A stretch of 64,000 nt of DNA, taken from positions 3,524,743-3,588,742 of the forward strand of contig RQOL01000374.1 of NCBI GenBank assembly GCA_013076295.1. Direction: 5' to 3'. Below are positions 12,242 through 23,861 of the stretch, piece after piece (position 1 is the first letter of the stretch; every line of letters starts with the position of its first letter). Below the pieces are notes generated by a model. It worked only from the letters and a program-made list of their open reading frames with translations, was not told the DNA's origin and made no database searches. The position numbers were made by a program, and so were the translations under genes. This stretch comes from Sanderia malayensis (lineage: Eukaryota > Cnidaria > Scyphozoa > Semaeostomeae > Pelagiidae).

Positions 12242-12642
12242 TGTTTCGCTGATTAACTTTGTTTATTCACGTTTTTATTATTTTGCTGAAAGACAATGCT
12301 TTTTTATTACCCCGCTGCGTTTTATTATCATTATGCAATAATCGTACGATTTTCGTGTTGTTGAAAAATTTGAGAACCAGGACACTGCGTTGTGCCGTAA
12401 ATTTTGCTGTTTACCGATTTTGTTTTATACGCTAACCAGGAACTGTGAGACTTTAGACAGACCACAAAGTGAGGTTTATTTTGATGTAATCTTTCGTTTC
12501 GTATCGATTTCAGTGTGCTGTTCCGGTGTAAAATCTGCTGCCCGTAACCTTTATTAATTTACCTTATTATCTATTTGTTTATCTTTTCGCTTTAGATCGA
12601 ATAAAACCATAATAAAAATACACTAAAGTTTATATGATTTGG
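12242..12642 (+). repeat. right LTR of the BEL/Pao element
   Basis: Direct repeat of 6390-6779. Differences are a handful of substitutions plus the stretch ttgttgaaaaatttgag near 12358, where the left copy has fewer bases. No clear target-site duplication was found on comparing gcatag (left) with cttcca (right). Confidence 0.85.
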
Positions 12643-12724
12643 CTTCCATGTTTCTCAGCATTTAAAATCCGCAAGTTCTACAAAGTAATGTATTTATCCA
12701 TCATACGCCATATTTTTGTCTTGG

Positions 12725-13170
12725 ATGGGTTGTATACTAGTACCCCTATCTACAAATAGCATTAGTGGGTATTTTTCGAAATGGTTCTATGTTACATGTA
12801 TCTCAGTATGTCAAACGTATCAAGAATACCAAGTAATGAATCTATCCAACGCTTGGGGATTGGAATGTAGTACCCCTGTCTATAAATAACATTTGGGGGC
12901 ATTTTTTCAAGTGGCTCTATATTTCATGTTTTTTGGCGTCTGGAACTTGCTAAGAAGACCAAGTAATGTATCCACCCATCTTTATTTTTATAATCACAGC
13001 AGTTTGTTGGTTTTGGGGATTGGGCCCTTAGACTACTTTAAACTGCATATGCTGACCAAATCTCATGCTTTTATCACAAAATGAACAAAACCCTCATTTT
13101 TGTACTAAAATCTGCTGTACTATTATGCTTATGCAAATGCAAGCCATCAATAGTTGCGGAGTGGAGCTAG
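12725..13170 (-). repeat. right arm of the large inverted repeat
   Basis: Reverse complement of 3185-3480 and of 5660-6030. On the minus strand it reads ataatagtacagcagattt, gtgataaaagcat, ccaatccccaaaaccaac, acattacttggtcttctta, then a second sub-unit with acttggtattcttgata. It supports a parent element spanning about 3185-13170. Confidence 0.6.
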
Positions 13171-14042
13171 TGAAATTAGAAAATATTACAAAATATGTTT
13201 CCAGAACATTTGCTTCACAGTGCCAAAAATTCTCAATGATCGTGCTAAAAATCATGGGTAAGTCATTTAACTTTTTATCACACAATTTGTGTGCGTCTCA
13301 TATTAAATACAATTTACTCACAATGAAGTGAATTTCAAAATGTCCATTACAGCATTTGTGGGAGGGCTGGAGGGCTGTAAGAATACTATCCGAAAATATA
13401 ATTAATGAGTAGGCACGTTTGTCTAAATTAAATTTCTCTTCGTTAGTTTATTTCGAATCTAAAGCTAAACATTTTATCAATAATCTTTCTCGTCAGGAAT
13501 AAAGTGGATCTTTGTTTAAGATCCTTCTTGCAGACATTAATGGAACACTATCTTCCTTGTCAATCATAAATGCCACAATCTGCATATAAACAATATGTGA
13601 AGTTATTAACAACAACACTATCAATCTTAAAATATGACAAAGACACGAAAAAACTGTATATTTTTGCTCACCTCTGGTATCAATACACACATGTGCAATG
13701 ATAGCCTCTGTGTTTCAGTTACCTCTCAATACCTGCATAGTTGTCTACTGAGCTGAGCAATATATTGTTCCAGTTCTTTGTCCTGTAATAATTACAAAAT
13801 TGCGACAAAAATCAATGTAAATGCATTTCTTCTGTGGAATTTAATCTTTTAGAAGTAATAATGTTGTCTTATATACAGAAAAAAGGTTGTTTCCATTACA
13901 TCATAGCTACACCTTCCTATTATCAGTTTGTGACCCTATTTAGCATGAGCTACTTACGTCAAGGCCAACCCTCTGTAGAAAATTCAACTTTGTAGCTATG
14001 AAAAATCTAATTTGTAAAAGCAAGCCCTTATTAAAAACGTAC
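13171..14042. other. nothing recognisable
   Basis: AT-rich. Short ORFs on both strands show no motif or splice context that I trust. Confidence 0.45.
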
Positions 14043-17000
14043 CACATTAGTTGAATCGATTACCCATAGTTTTGAAAGCTCTGCTAAGGGAGTAATTTGA
14101 CCAGATTCAAACATTGGTGCTCTTGGGGAGTAAGTATGTCCTTCGGCAATTTGTGAGGGGTAGTCCTTAATAAGAAAATGAAAGCACTCAAGTGGTGCGC
14201 TTTCATTATTATTGAAACAATTATTATGCAGTGCATGATATAAAACAAATTGTTGCCATTGTGTATTGAAACAAACCATAATGTCTTTGTCGGGGATTAG
14301 CAACCATCTTCGCAACAACAATGCAGATTTAAGTGAAATCAGGCTGAAAAAAATTGAATGATACTGAAACATATTTGTTGCCGAAAGAAATATTATGGAA
14401 ATAATAATATTAATAACACTGGTTTGAGCATTCCGATAAGTGGTATCACCACACACCAGATAGTGTTGTTGAGAATGGGTTTCTGAAAATTATGTGGATA
14501 TTAATGTACAGTGCAATAATGTCATCCACGCAAGAAGATAAGAGGTTGCCGTATTTCCTTGATTAAATGCCCTCCTTGATTAAAAGCCCCCTTATGTTAC
14601 CAACTTTTGAAATAAGTGCCCCCCTCGATTAAACGCCCCACACAACAATTTTTTTAAGTTGGTGTAGTGGTGTATTGGGGTATCAAAAGCCAATTGTTTT
14701 CAAATTCAGGGATATCAGGCGACTTTCATTTTCTATGTTGTTGTTCGATAAAGGCAAAGCACAACTAAACCATGTTATTGTTTTTCTGCACCCATTGACG
14801 GAGGCTATGATCTTGTACTTTCTAATAAATGCCCCCCTCGCATAATGGCCCCCTCGATCAGGTGCCCCTGGGGCATTTAATCGAGGAAATACGGTATATT
14901 AATACACAGGGAAAAAAAAGATGCTCTAATTGTTGACATTTCTGCATTGACGTTGCTGTTTAAAAGAGAAGGAAGCCTGTTAGCCTGTCACTTGCTGTGA
15001 CTCGCCTGACAGGGAAAAAGGGCAATATGCAGGGGTGTGGTGGCCAGGGGCAAGGGGGGCCATGGCCCTCCCGGTGAAAGGAAAATCACTGGATTTTTGG
15101 AAAATTTTGGAGATTTTTCCACTCCGGAAACTGTTCAGGCTTTGACCCATTTTTCAGATATTTTTCATATTTGGACCACCCTAAAATTCAGGTCCCAAGA
15201 CGCCCCTGGCAATACGCCACAGTGCAGAAATGCTTAAATGACGATAATGGTGATGAAGATGGTTATTATTATGCTATTATTATTATCCATTACTTATTAT
15301 TAGTATTACATTATTATTTTATTTTTACGATAATGATAAAAACATAATAATGATCATCATCATTACTAATAACATTTTTATTATATTCTGTTTCGCTTTA
15401 GATGCCAAAGGGCCAAAGTTAGGGAGGGACCTAAGTATCCTTAACAATTTGAAACTAAAATATCCAATACAATAAAGAAGTCTACAGTACATTTTTAGTA
15501 TCAAATGGGTATTCAAATTGTGCAATATAAACTGCATGGGAGTGCTTTATCCAAAATTCAATGCTTATCGAAATTACCTTGCAAGACAATCAGCTTTCTT
15601 ATGACAATAACATTGCGAATCATGAACTCCGGGGACCGTATTTCGTGAACTCAAGCAGTAAATATTGTACTCTCTCAGACAAAGATTACATGTAACTCTT
15701 TCTTCATTTGCTTTCTTTTCTAAAAATCAGCGATAGCATTGCTCTTAAAGAGCACCAAGATCTGAGTTTTGATTCAACTCGTCGTAACCAACAGGCTTGA
15801 TGAATTGAATGACATGGTCAACAATGCCACCAGGAATATCCAAGAAGGTACCCAAAGAATATCTAATTGGTCATTTGAACCAATGATATGCTGCAAGTGA
15901 GCTCTGGATTTGAACTGAATGATCGGTTGTTCAGGTTAAACGCGATTGCACAGAAAACTACATAAAGAAATGCTGAAAGATCAAATTAATTTTACTTGAA
16001 ATCTGAATAATACTGCAACCTACATAAATGGAGTAGACATTTAATTTTGAATGACACAGATTTATTAACTTATTACATCCATATCGGTAGAGATCCAGAC
16101 TGCATAGTATTTCATGTTTCACATTATGTGCTAACTTTTCATGATTGTCCATGTCATTTTCCGACACATTATCTGTTGTGAGCATTTGAGGAAGACTGGC
16201 ATTGTTATCAAACCCTTCTGTCATCTTTAAATCAGATAAAATTTCAACAAGAATTATGAAAAGGTAACTCTTGAAAAGGTAACAAAAAATTTTCTTGATC
16301 TCTTTAGAATTTGTTATATCAAACTTTCACTGTAATACAGTTTTAAGCTCAGATCATAAATATTGTCTCCAAACTCTCACTGAGTCTTTTTAAAACTTAA
16401 CATAAATAAATAAGTTCACATCTTTCCATGGATTTTCAAGTTCAAAACATATTATTTTTAGAGTCTGATCCTTCCAGCATCCACCGAAATTTCCTGAAAT
16501 TACCACCACTCCTAGAATTGTAGTTTTCCATAGATACACATTTCTATGTTTGCCTTTTGCAATACTTTATTCTCTTGGCTAACCCCATAAACAAGAGCCA
16601 CCAGCTTCACAAATGCCACTGTTTTTCATCACCAAACAAGAACAGTGCAAAAGAGCGATACAAGCAAGTACCACCCCCTTTAACAAAAATTGGCTCTTTC
16701 CCAATCAGCAAAATTTGGTTGGGTACTAAATGACGATACCTGACAATAAGAATAAAAGTAAAATAATGTAATGCAAAATAATGTAATGTAATATAATGTA
16801 AAAACGAAAATATAAAAATATAGGCATTTATATATGTAATATGCAATGGTGGATAAGGAAGTCAGTGGCAAACAGCACTGTGGGATTTGAACCCACAATC
16901 TCATTTCTGATTCTAGAAATGTGTGTTGCTGTTACACCAAGTACTGGTAGACATTGTCACTGATAACAAACCACATCAGAACCAACTTATCACACAAAGG

Positions 17001-18376
17001 AAAATTGAAAACGAATCACTAAGACCAATACTTGAAGACACAGGCATGGTGTTGTTGTTTGCTTATGATGTTTTTGTCTCTGGGGGGCACTTGTGAAGAA
17101 GGTAAACTAGCCAGCAAATCCTTCAGCTCAGAAAATGTAGGGCAGCCAGCTAATTGAAGCATAAGTGACTTACAATCAGCAGTATTCCATGTAAAATTCT
17201 GTAATAAAAAATAATTAGACCTCATGTAATAATGAATTCATTATTTGGTTTCATCAACAAAAAAATGTATTTATGAGCTTGCAAATAAGCAAGCGAGCCA
17301 ACCTGAAGACAGGGCATATCAGTCAACAATACAGATTGTCTTGAAACAAAACCTTGCTGGCTATTACTTTGTTCACTACCTTGTACTGAGTCAACAGTTG
17401 TGTGAACTTCTGCACCCCTTACTTGTTTAACTTCTTCAACAATGACATATGTTCAGTGAGCCTTTGCTCCTCTACTGCTGATTCTTGAGTGTGTTCTCGC
17501 ATCTCATATTCCAAAACACTTTGCTGGCCAGCAAAATACTGTGTTCTCTAGAATTTTGTCTAATGTTGGAACACAAAGGCTTGGCCAACTATTTGTGGAG
17601 GCAAAATGTATATCTGCTGGCCCCCAAACTGGTCGATGATCACTCTGCCGTTGATTGTGTTTCAGTATATTTTTAAAAACAAATACATAGGTCAAACCAT
17701 CTATAATTCCATAATAATTCCATATGCTACAAAAAAGTTAGCATGCTACAAAAAATGTTACACCATTGCCCAATACAAATTTGCAAATCAATGATCTTTT
17801 ATCATCAATATGAAAGCTCTGAGCATCCTCCATTAATGATCTGATAACAATTTGATCAACTCCTAAAACACACACACATAAATATATCAGTCATAACTAC
17901 ATCATGCTGAGAATATATAAATCTAAAGTTTACATTTCTATACATACTTGTTGTTGATGGTACTGCATTATCTGAGAATTTTTGACTTGGCATATTCATG
18001 CACTTTGGTGCCACCTGCTTAAACTGTTGCATCACTACAGGATGCTCAGCGAATTCAGCAAAACAAAGATCACCTAGATGCACATTTGAATTGTAAAGTT
18101 GCTGTTTGATAACAGATGTAAAGCTCTAGTTATACTACAATACAATGATTATGTTATTCAGTTTGTGATTTAGCATTAATAACAAATTAGCTGGAAAACT
18201 GCCAGGAAACTTTGTCCTGAGTTTGGTCAAACTATACAAGTGATTGCTTTGCCTCAAAATAATTAAGCATAAATAATGAAATTACCCATGTATCTAATCT
18301 GCAGATTGCCACTCTTGTCTCTGCATAATGCCAAAGCAACTGTTGGCATTTCTGTTTTTATCTTCCATTCTTTCAT
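14043..18376 (-). CDS. candidate unidentified multi-exon gene
   Basis: Several minus-strand open segments have good splice motifs. 18286-18376 is entered by ttgcag|atg, begins MKEWKIKTEMPTVALALC and ends gg|gtaatt. 17948-18101 (aaacag|caact ... acaa|gtatgt) reads LYNSNVHLGDLCFAEFAEHP. A third starts at 17862 after gttttag (GVDQIVIRSLMEDAQSFHID). About 17030-17198 (attacag|aat) reads NFTWNTADCKSLMLQLAGCP. About 16018-16224 (MTEGFDNNASLPQMLTTD) and 14043-14343 (tttcag|c ... gtg|gtacgt; FVLYHALHNNCFNNNESAPL) follow. The order is collinear, but I did not verify every phase, and they might come from more than one gene. No domain recognised; host gene or transposon both possible. Confidence 0.35.
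14549..14894. mobile_element. MITE with ~24-bp terminal inverted repeats
   Basis: Left end CCGTATTTCCTTGATTAAAT; reverse complement of the right end CCGTATTTCCTCGATTAAAT, continuing gcccc. The interior is rich in C-runs (gcccccctcgattaaacgcc) and has no ORF. It lies between the exon candidates at 14343 and 16018. The right flank is ta and the left flank tg, so a TA duplication is possible but mutated. Confidence 0.75.
14895..16017. other. non-coding, with an ATT-rich simple repeat at 15243-15370
   Basis: 15243-15370 is dominated by attatt/tattatt. The rest shows no coding signal. Confidence 0.5.
16873..16946 (-). tRNA. tRNA-like sequence, probably pseudogene or SINE head
   Basis: A 74-nt cloverleaf on the minus strand. 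A 7-bp acceptor stem pairs CAGTACT with AGTGCTG (one G-U). The D arm is gtgt/acac. The T arm GTGGG TTCAAAT CCCAC contains a perfect B box (GGTTCAAATCC). The anticodon arm cattt...aaatg has a loop or stem of non-standard size (20 nt instead of 17), so no anticodon can be assigned. The flanks show no SINE tail that I recognise. Confidence 0.45.
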
Positions 18377-19847
18377 CTGCAATATAACAACAAAATAAAA
18401 ATAAAATAAAAATAATTAGCACTCTCCCAATATTACAGCAAATTAACAAACGGTTATAAATTTATGACCAATTTATCTAGGCGTGAAATTGTCCGAACAT
18501 CTGTGCGTGTTTCTTCTCTTTTTTCTTTTGAATAGCTCTTTTGAGCAGAACCGCCAAATTTCTAATAAAAAAGAAAACTGAAAACCGTTATTTAGAAAGC
18601 GTAATTCTCATTTGTTACTTTATTTATATTAACATGACGCTTTTTGTTGGGAAAATAGAAGGACATAATATATACCGTTGTTGCTGATTGTCCTTACTGC
18701 TGCTCTCCTCCAGTTGCTTCATTTGATGCTAGAGGTTGAAAATTGCTTTGGGATTCTATTACATAAAACACAAGCGTAGGTATGAAATGCATGAAAACAC
18801 AAACGTAACAGAATATTCCAGATTGAATCTTGAAAATGTAAATACAGAACAGATGAATTGTTGCAGCGAAGAGTGGTGGCCTAAGAACGGTAACCATTTA
18901 TGTCCAGCCTCCTCTTCACGCACAAAGGTTTTGTATTGGTATTGTTCTCTTGGTTGAAGAAGTACCAAATTCAGGAACATTTCATTCCTTCCAAAAAGAC
19001 ATGAAAATTTAAATTATACAAGTTCAATTGTAAAGAAACTGAAAATCACCGCAAGCAATGTTCAAAGTGATGCACACTCTGAAATTACGAGGTATAAATC
19101 ATTCTTAAAATAAGCCAACTACCAACCAACTTCTCCTTGACAAATACTTGATATGATCATGCACGCTGGCACAAAAGGGGCCTTAGGCTACATGGTTTGG
19201 GAAGTTTCGCTGGGCTGCAGTTTGACTGGCTAGGCCATGCAGAGCAAAATTATTTCAAAAATTTGGGTGGGAAAATTTGAAACTTGCTTCTTCTACCCCA
19301 CCTACACGTGGTACTGTGCCCAACAAGGGGTAGGAAAAGGTTGAAGGATAGACAGTAAAGCATAATAACTAGCAGTTTATGCGATATGTTTAAAGTGTCG
19401 TTTAAGCCGGAGAACTTAATTACAGTTGCATGCATGTTTGTCAAGTATAAAAATATAAATATCTCATTCTTAGTGAATTTTTGGCGGGAAACTTTGTCAT
19501 TTGAAACTTCCTTTCGTGCAAAAAAAATCAACCTCACATGTTCTACTAATGTTCTGCATTCAGGGTCATTCAGATAAGATTTATTGCATTAGTCGGGCAG
19601 GTTTTTGAAAGAGTTGTGGGATTTGTCATAAAAGCATCAAAATTGGCAGAAAGACAGAGTCAAACATGCTGAAAATGTTGAAAAACAAGGCCATCAGGAA
19701 AATTATGTTCATGACGTCACTGTGATGTCACTTCCGAAAATGATAATTTCTGATTTTCCGTTCTGGGACACCATAATGATAATCGGTTCCAAAATTATAA
19801 TCTTGCACACAGCAGGTTACAATTTTGAATGGAGCAGCGATTGTCGA
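18377..19847. other. no confident feature
   Basis: A minus-strand open segment at 18759-18980 (LVLLQPREQYQYKTFVREEE) could be an upstream exon of the candidate gene at 14043-18376 but lacks a clear join. The remainder is AT-rich. Confidence 0.3.
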
Positions 19848-20533
19848 CATGGTTGGGCCTGTTGGCATAAAATGGTTTCAAGATCACGCCATGATGGTAT
19901 TTTTACCTTACATCAAAAACCAGGTGAGAGTGGCAGACAGGGTTGATATTGTGAGGGACGCATTATCGAGAACAGTTTAAAATCCCAAACAATGAGAAAA
20001 ACAGGAAAAGGTATCAGAAGAAGAGTGAAAAACACAAGTCAACTTCCAAGTAACTGGCAAGCGTTTTCGAGAATTGATGAAAATAAAGTGGAGCTATTTG
20101 CATACCTTCCAAATTGTGCAGCAGAGCTTGTAACATTCAAAGAAATCATAACAACCAAGGGGCAAAGTGTTATGTGTAATATGCCCAGAGATTTATCTAG
20201 ATTGTGTCCTTGCCACCATGAAGAAGAAGACACTAGGATGATACTGCCTTCGTTAGATGCATATGAAAATGGTTCAATGAAATTACTATCTGCAGAGTTG
20301 ATACAAACGTTGTCGTGCTGGCAGCTGTTGAGTCTCAAAAGATGGAAATTGTGAAGCTTTGGGTTGCATTTGGGACCGGGAAAAATCTTCACTACATTGC
20401 TGTTCATGAAGTTGCCTCAGCCCTTGGTCCTGAGAAAGGCAGGGCTTTGCCAATAATCAAGTGCTATATGTACGAAAAATGGGTCCCATTTGATTTAATT
20501 GTTAAAAGCGACATTTTTTCATTTCTGGGGACT
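19848..20533 (+). pseudogene. broken ORF of a multi-copy family with an HEEEDTR motif
   Basis: Pieces in different frames read GIKWFQDHAMMVFLPYI (from about 19865), NWQAFSRIDENKVELFAYLP and CPCHHEEEDTRMILPS (from about 20060), then ELWVAFGTGKN-like KLWVAFGTGKNLHYIAVHE and ALGPEKGRALPIIK (to about 20463). I recognise the HEEADTR and LGPEK motifs from a large uncharacterised family repeated in cnidarian and other invertebrate proteomes; its function is unknown to me. At least two frameshifts and stops break it. The Kolobok-like element begins right after it. Confidence 0.6.
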
Positions 20534-20537
20534 TTAA

Positions 20538-20567
20538 TGTGTTAGTGAACCCTAATCGTTTTTTGCC
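20538..20567 (+). repeat. left terminal inverted repeat, Kolobok-like element
   Basis: About 28-30 bp, starting directly after TTAA. Differs from the right end at the first base, at t/c, a/c and in the length of the T run. Confidence 0.85.
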
Positions 20568-20833
20568 TTTTTGATAGCTGTGACCTTAAAGAGTCAAGAA
20601 AAAAATAAATCATGTGAAAATTATTTTGCTTTCCCCTGCAAAACGCTGCTTGAAAACCCCAAAACCCTCGAAAAAACCGCGTCCATGAGAAGTCTGGGTC
20701 GAGTTAGCTGTGACGTAGATACAGGGACAGAATCGTCATCGGCCTATCTGTATCAGTACAATTGCATGTGTCGCATGTTCAGTATTCTTTTATTGTTCAA
20801 AGAGAAATAGCGTTTAATCACTTATAAAAGGAA

Positions 20834-23811
20834 ATGGATTTACAGTCAGAATTTAGTAGTTGCAGTGCAGACAGTCTTTCAAGCTTAGACATTTCAGATT
20901 ATGAAGAACAGGTAGATGAAGATGTTCATCTTGATGCGGTAAAAGATCCTTGTCTCAAGCACCTCCATGAAGAAAACAACAGGGACGATTTTGGCAATGA
21001 ACTTTGACCTTATGAAGATCAACCTCTTGCTTATGAGGAATGGGTAAATGAGTATCGTGAAAAAAAAATTTGGGTTGTAGAGCAGGATGCAATAATGGAA
21101 CGTCCCCTCCGCAGGCAAGAATATGAGCAAGAACATAATTGGTAAAAGCAAGAAAACAACACATTTTTCTTGCTCTAGGCCTCTCTTTCAATTCTTATCT
21201 TTTGTCTCAGTGTACAATTTACTTTGTTGTGTATAGGTGTAAATGTGGAAACTGCAGCGTAGATAATCTTCTCAACTCTTGGGAATGCTTTTGTTTTGCA
21301 GAAATTGAAGGTTCCGTTAGTGAACTTTACAGTGATAGAGTTGTAACAGAAGTGGAGGAGCCTCTAAAATGCATAACTGAACACCCTGGCTTCAGACCCA
21401 TTTGCCTTGAGCCCTGGGTTTTAAGGCTTTCAGCACAAAAATTTCGAACTCACCAAAATCAACGCTATCAAAAGGGGAATAATGAAAATGCGTAAGTGCA
21501 TACTATCTTCTTTTGTATGACATGGAAACAAATCCATAATCTTCAAACCACTTGAAAGTGTGACACTTTGATTAATTGAATATAACTTCTAAGTTTCCTT
21601 ACATGTGCAAGTGTGAAACATAGAAGCTAGAATACTGCAAAAATAAAGTAGACAACTGTGAGGGTGACCAAAAGAAACTGTTCAAAGTTTTAGAATCATC
21701 AACAAGAAGGAATCGTGACACTCCCTATCCTGAACATTCATCTGTGGATAAATTAGCTAACATGTTTGGCCAATTTTTTATGGAGAAAATTTACAAAGTT
21801 AGGAATGATATAACAGAAATACTGCAAAATTAAAGCCTGGGTGATCATCATAATTATGAAAACTGTGTGACACTTAGCCACAATGAATTCAGAGAGTTTG
21901 CAGAGCTCAACAGTGATCAAGTAATGAAGTTAATTTCAAAGTGCTCTTCAAAATACTGTCAGTTAGATCCGGCACCAACATCAATTATAAAGAAATATTT
22001 GGATATTCTGCTGCCATGTATCACAAAAATTATAAACTTATCAGTACAGACTGGAAATTTCCCATCAAATTGGAAATGTTCTCTTGTAATTCCACTCTTG
22101 AAAAAAGTTGGTCTTGATCTTATTTTTAAAAGTTACAGACCAGTCAGTAATCTGCCATTCATTTCTAAGGTGGTGGAGTCTGCTGCAGTGAAACAGTATA
22201 GAGAATATTTAGAAAGAAATGACCAAATGCCTAAAAGAAATGCTGCATACACAGAATACCATAGTACTGAGACCATTTTAACTAGAGTACACTCCCATAT
22301 TTTAAAAAATATGGATAACCAGAGGGTGTCTCTGTTAGTGCTGCTTGATTTAAGTGCTGCTTTTGACACGTTGGACATGAATACATTGCAACAAATCTTT
22401 CAACATAAATTCAAGATCAGTGGTCAGGTCAGTCAATGGTTTCAGTGTTATTTTACAAACCGCAAGCAAAGGATTCTGATTAAAGATTCTCTGTCAAATG
22501 AATTCGATGTCAAGTATGGTGTGCCACAGGGAAGCTGTGCAGGGCCAGTTATATTTCTATAATATCTGTCATCGTTATATGATCTTATTGCTCAGTATGA
22601 TGTTAATGTAGGGGGATTTGCAGATGACAATCAACTCTATATATCTTTCAAGCCCAACAGTAAAAGTGAAGCCGAGGCATTAAATGAAATCACTTGTTGT
22701 ATTGCTGCTGTAAGAAAATGGATGCTACAACATAAACTAAAAATCAATGATGACAAAACGGAGATCATCATTATTGGTGGCAGTAAACAGTTGCTAAAAG
22801 TTTCATTAGACAGCATACAAGTAGGTGAATGTTCTGATTCTCCAGTACAGAAAGTAAGAAACCTTGGCGTCATCTTTGATGAAAATTTATCAATGAAAGA
22901 TCATGTCAGCAATGTCTGTAAAAAAGGATTCTACCAACTATATAGACTACGGCAAGTCAGGAAATACTTCAACCGTAACACCTTTGAAGGTTTAGTTCTT
23001 GCTTTTGTGACATCACATATTGACTATGGAAATGCCATGTTATTTGGACTGCCTGATGTCACAATTAAAAAACTAGAGAGATTCCAACACGCAGCAGCCA
23101 GATTGACTTTAAACAGGAGTTGGAGAGATAGTGCCACAAAAATGTTGAAAGAATTACACTGGTTGCCTATCAGGTATAGGATCTTGTACAAACTATCATT
23201 ACTAGTGTTGAAGTGCATGAACAATATTGGACCTGCTTATTTAAAGGAATTATTGATCAGTAAAAACGCTCCCAGAACGCTTAGATCAGCAGAGCTATCC
23301 CTACTTGGTATCCCAAGAGTTCGAGCAGAGACTTTCGGGAAGAGAGCATTTGAATATGCTGCTCCTCCCACATGGAACTCTTTGCCTCTCCATATTAGGC
23401 AATCTAAGGACATAACTACTTTTAAGAAGGCATTAAAAACTCATTTTTTCGAACAAGCATTTAAGTTCTAAGGATCTTTTTTTTTTATTGTAAATACTGT
23501 AATTTTTAGAAAATTTTTGTAATTCTAAGTTATTTTGATTTGATGCAATTTGTTACTTTTATTACTTCTATCTATAAATTGTATGCGCCGCAGAGTATTG
23601 TATAATATAGGGGCACATTATAAAATCAATTATGTATTATGTATTATTATGTGTTGCATATCGTGATTTCACTCGACTTGTCCATGGTTTACTGGGAAGA
23701 AAAAGAATACCGTTACCAGCATGTGTTTATAAGAAAATCAGAAAAAGGTTCCCTTCTGATACCCTAGCTGGGTATCAAGATGAGGATACCAGTGAACCAG
23801 AAGATTTGTAA
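20834..23811 (+). pseudogene. P2RX7_C-type (P2X7 ballast-like) domain protein, interrupted
   Basis: Three coding segments. Exon 1 is 20834-21141 (start MDLQSEFSSCSADSLSSLDI, acidic, with an in-frame TGA at 21005-21007). Exon 2 is 21237-21491, joined through TG|gtaaaa ... tatag|G so that the join reads NWCKCGNCS. It has the cysteine set CKCGNCS, CFCF, KCITEHPGF and ICLEPWVL of the P2X7 intracellular zinc-binding domain. The final segment, about 23656-23811 (AYRDFTRLVHGLLGRKRIPL), ends at TAA 23809. Exon 2 ends in a classic donor (gc|gtaagt); no AG is visible just before the last segment. A CR1 LINE fills the gap. In P2X7 receptors this domain is cytoplasmic; here there is no channel part. Its role in the transposon is unknown. 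Confidence 0.75.
21640..23650 (+). mobile_element. 5'-truncated CR1/L2-type LINE
   Basis: One frame (21651-23471) encodes the C-terminal half of a CR1-like ORF2, broken by TAA at 21831 and TAA at 22560. Reverse transcriptase motifs are visible: LLVLLDLSAAFDT (about 22335-22373), YGVPQGSCAGPVIFL (about 22518-22559) and FADDNQLYISF, the catalytic FADD (about 22618). The thumb and tail follow (KRAFEYAAPPTWNSLP). The endonuclease part is missing. After the stop at 23471 comes a short 3' UTR and an A/T-rich tail with tattatg repeats near 23630-23650, where the last P2RX7_C segment resumes. Confidence 0.85.
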
Positions 23812-23861
23812 ATATTAATGAATAGGTAGCAAATGAGAGAGGATCACTTTTTCTTCTGTTG

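Larger units (their letters stand above)
6390..12642 (+). mobile_element. BEL/Pao LTR retrotransposon, nearly full length, defective
   Basis: Two direct LTRs (6390-6779, 12242-12642) enclose gag, protease, reverse transcriptase, RNase H and integrase in the BEL/Pao order. A TGG-starting stretch right after the left LTR (TGGTTACTCGTC) could be the tRNA primer site. The LTRs are very similar except for about 11 extra bases in the right one, near 12357. At least two nonsense codons and four frameshifts inactivate the polyprotein. The element sits between inverted copies of an older repeat. Confidence 0.9.

Noticed and set aside
20823..20830. TATAAAAG just upstream of the P2RX7_C start as a TATA box
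   Set aside because: It lies only about 4 bases before the ATG, too close to act as a core promoter for that start codon.
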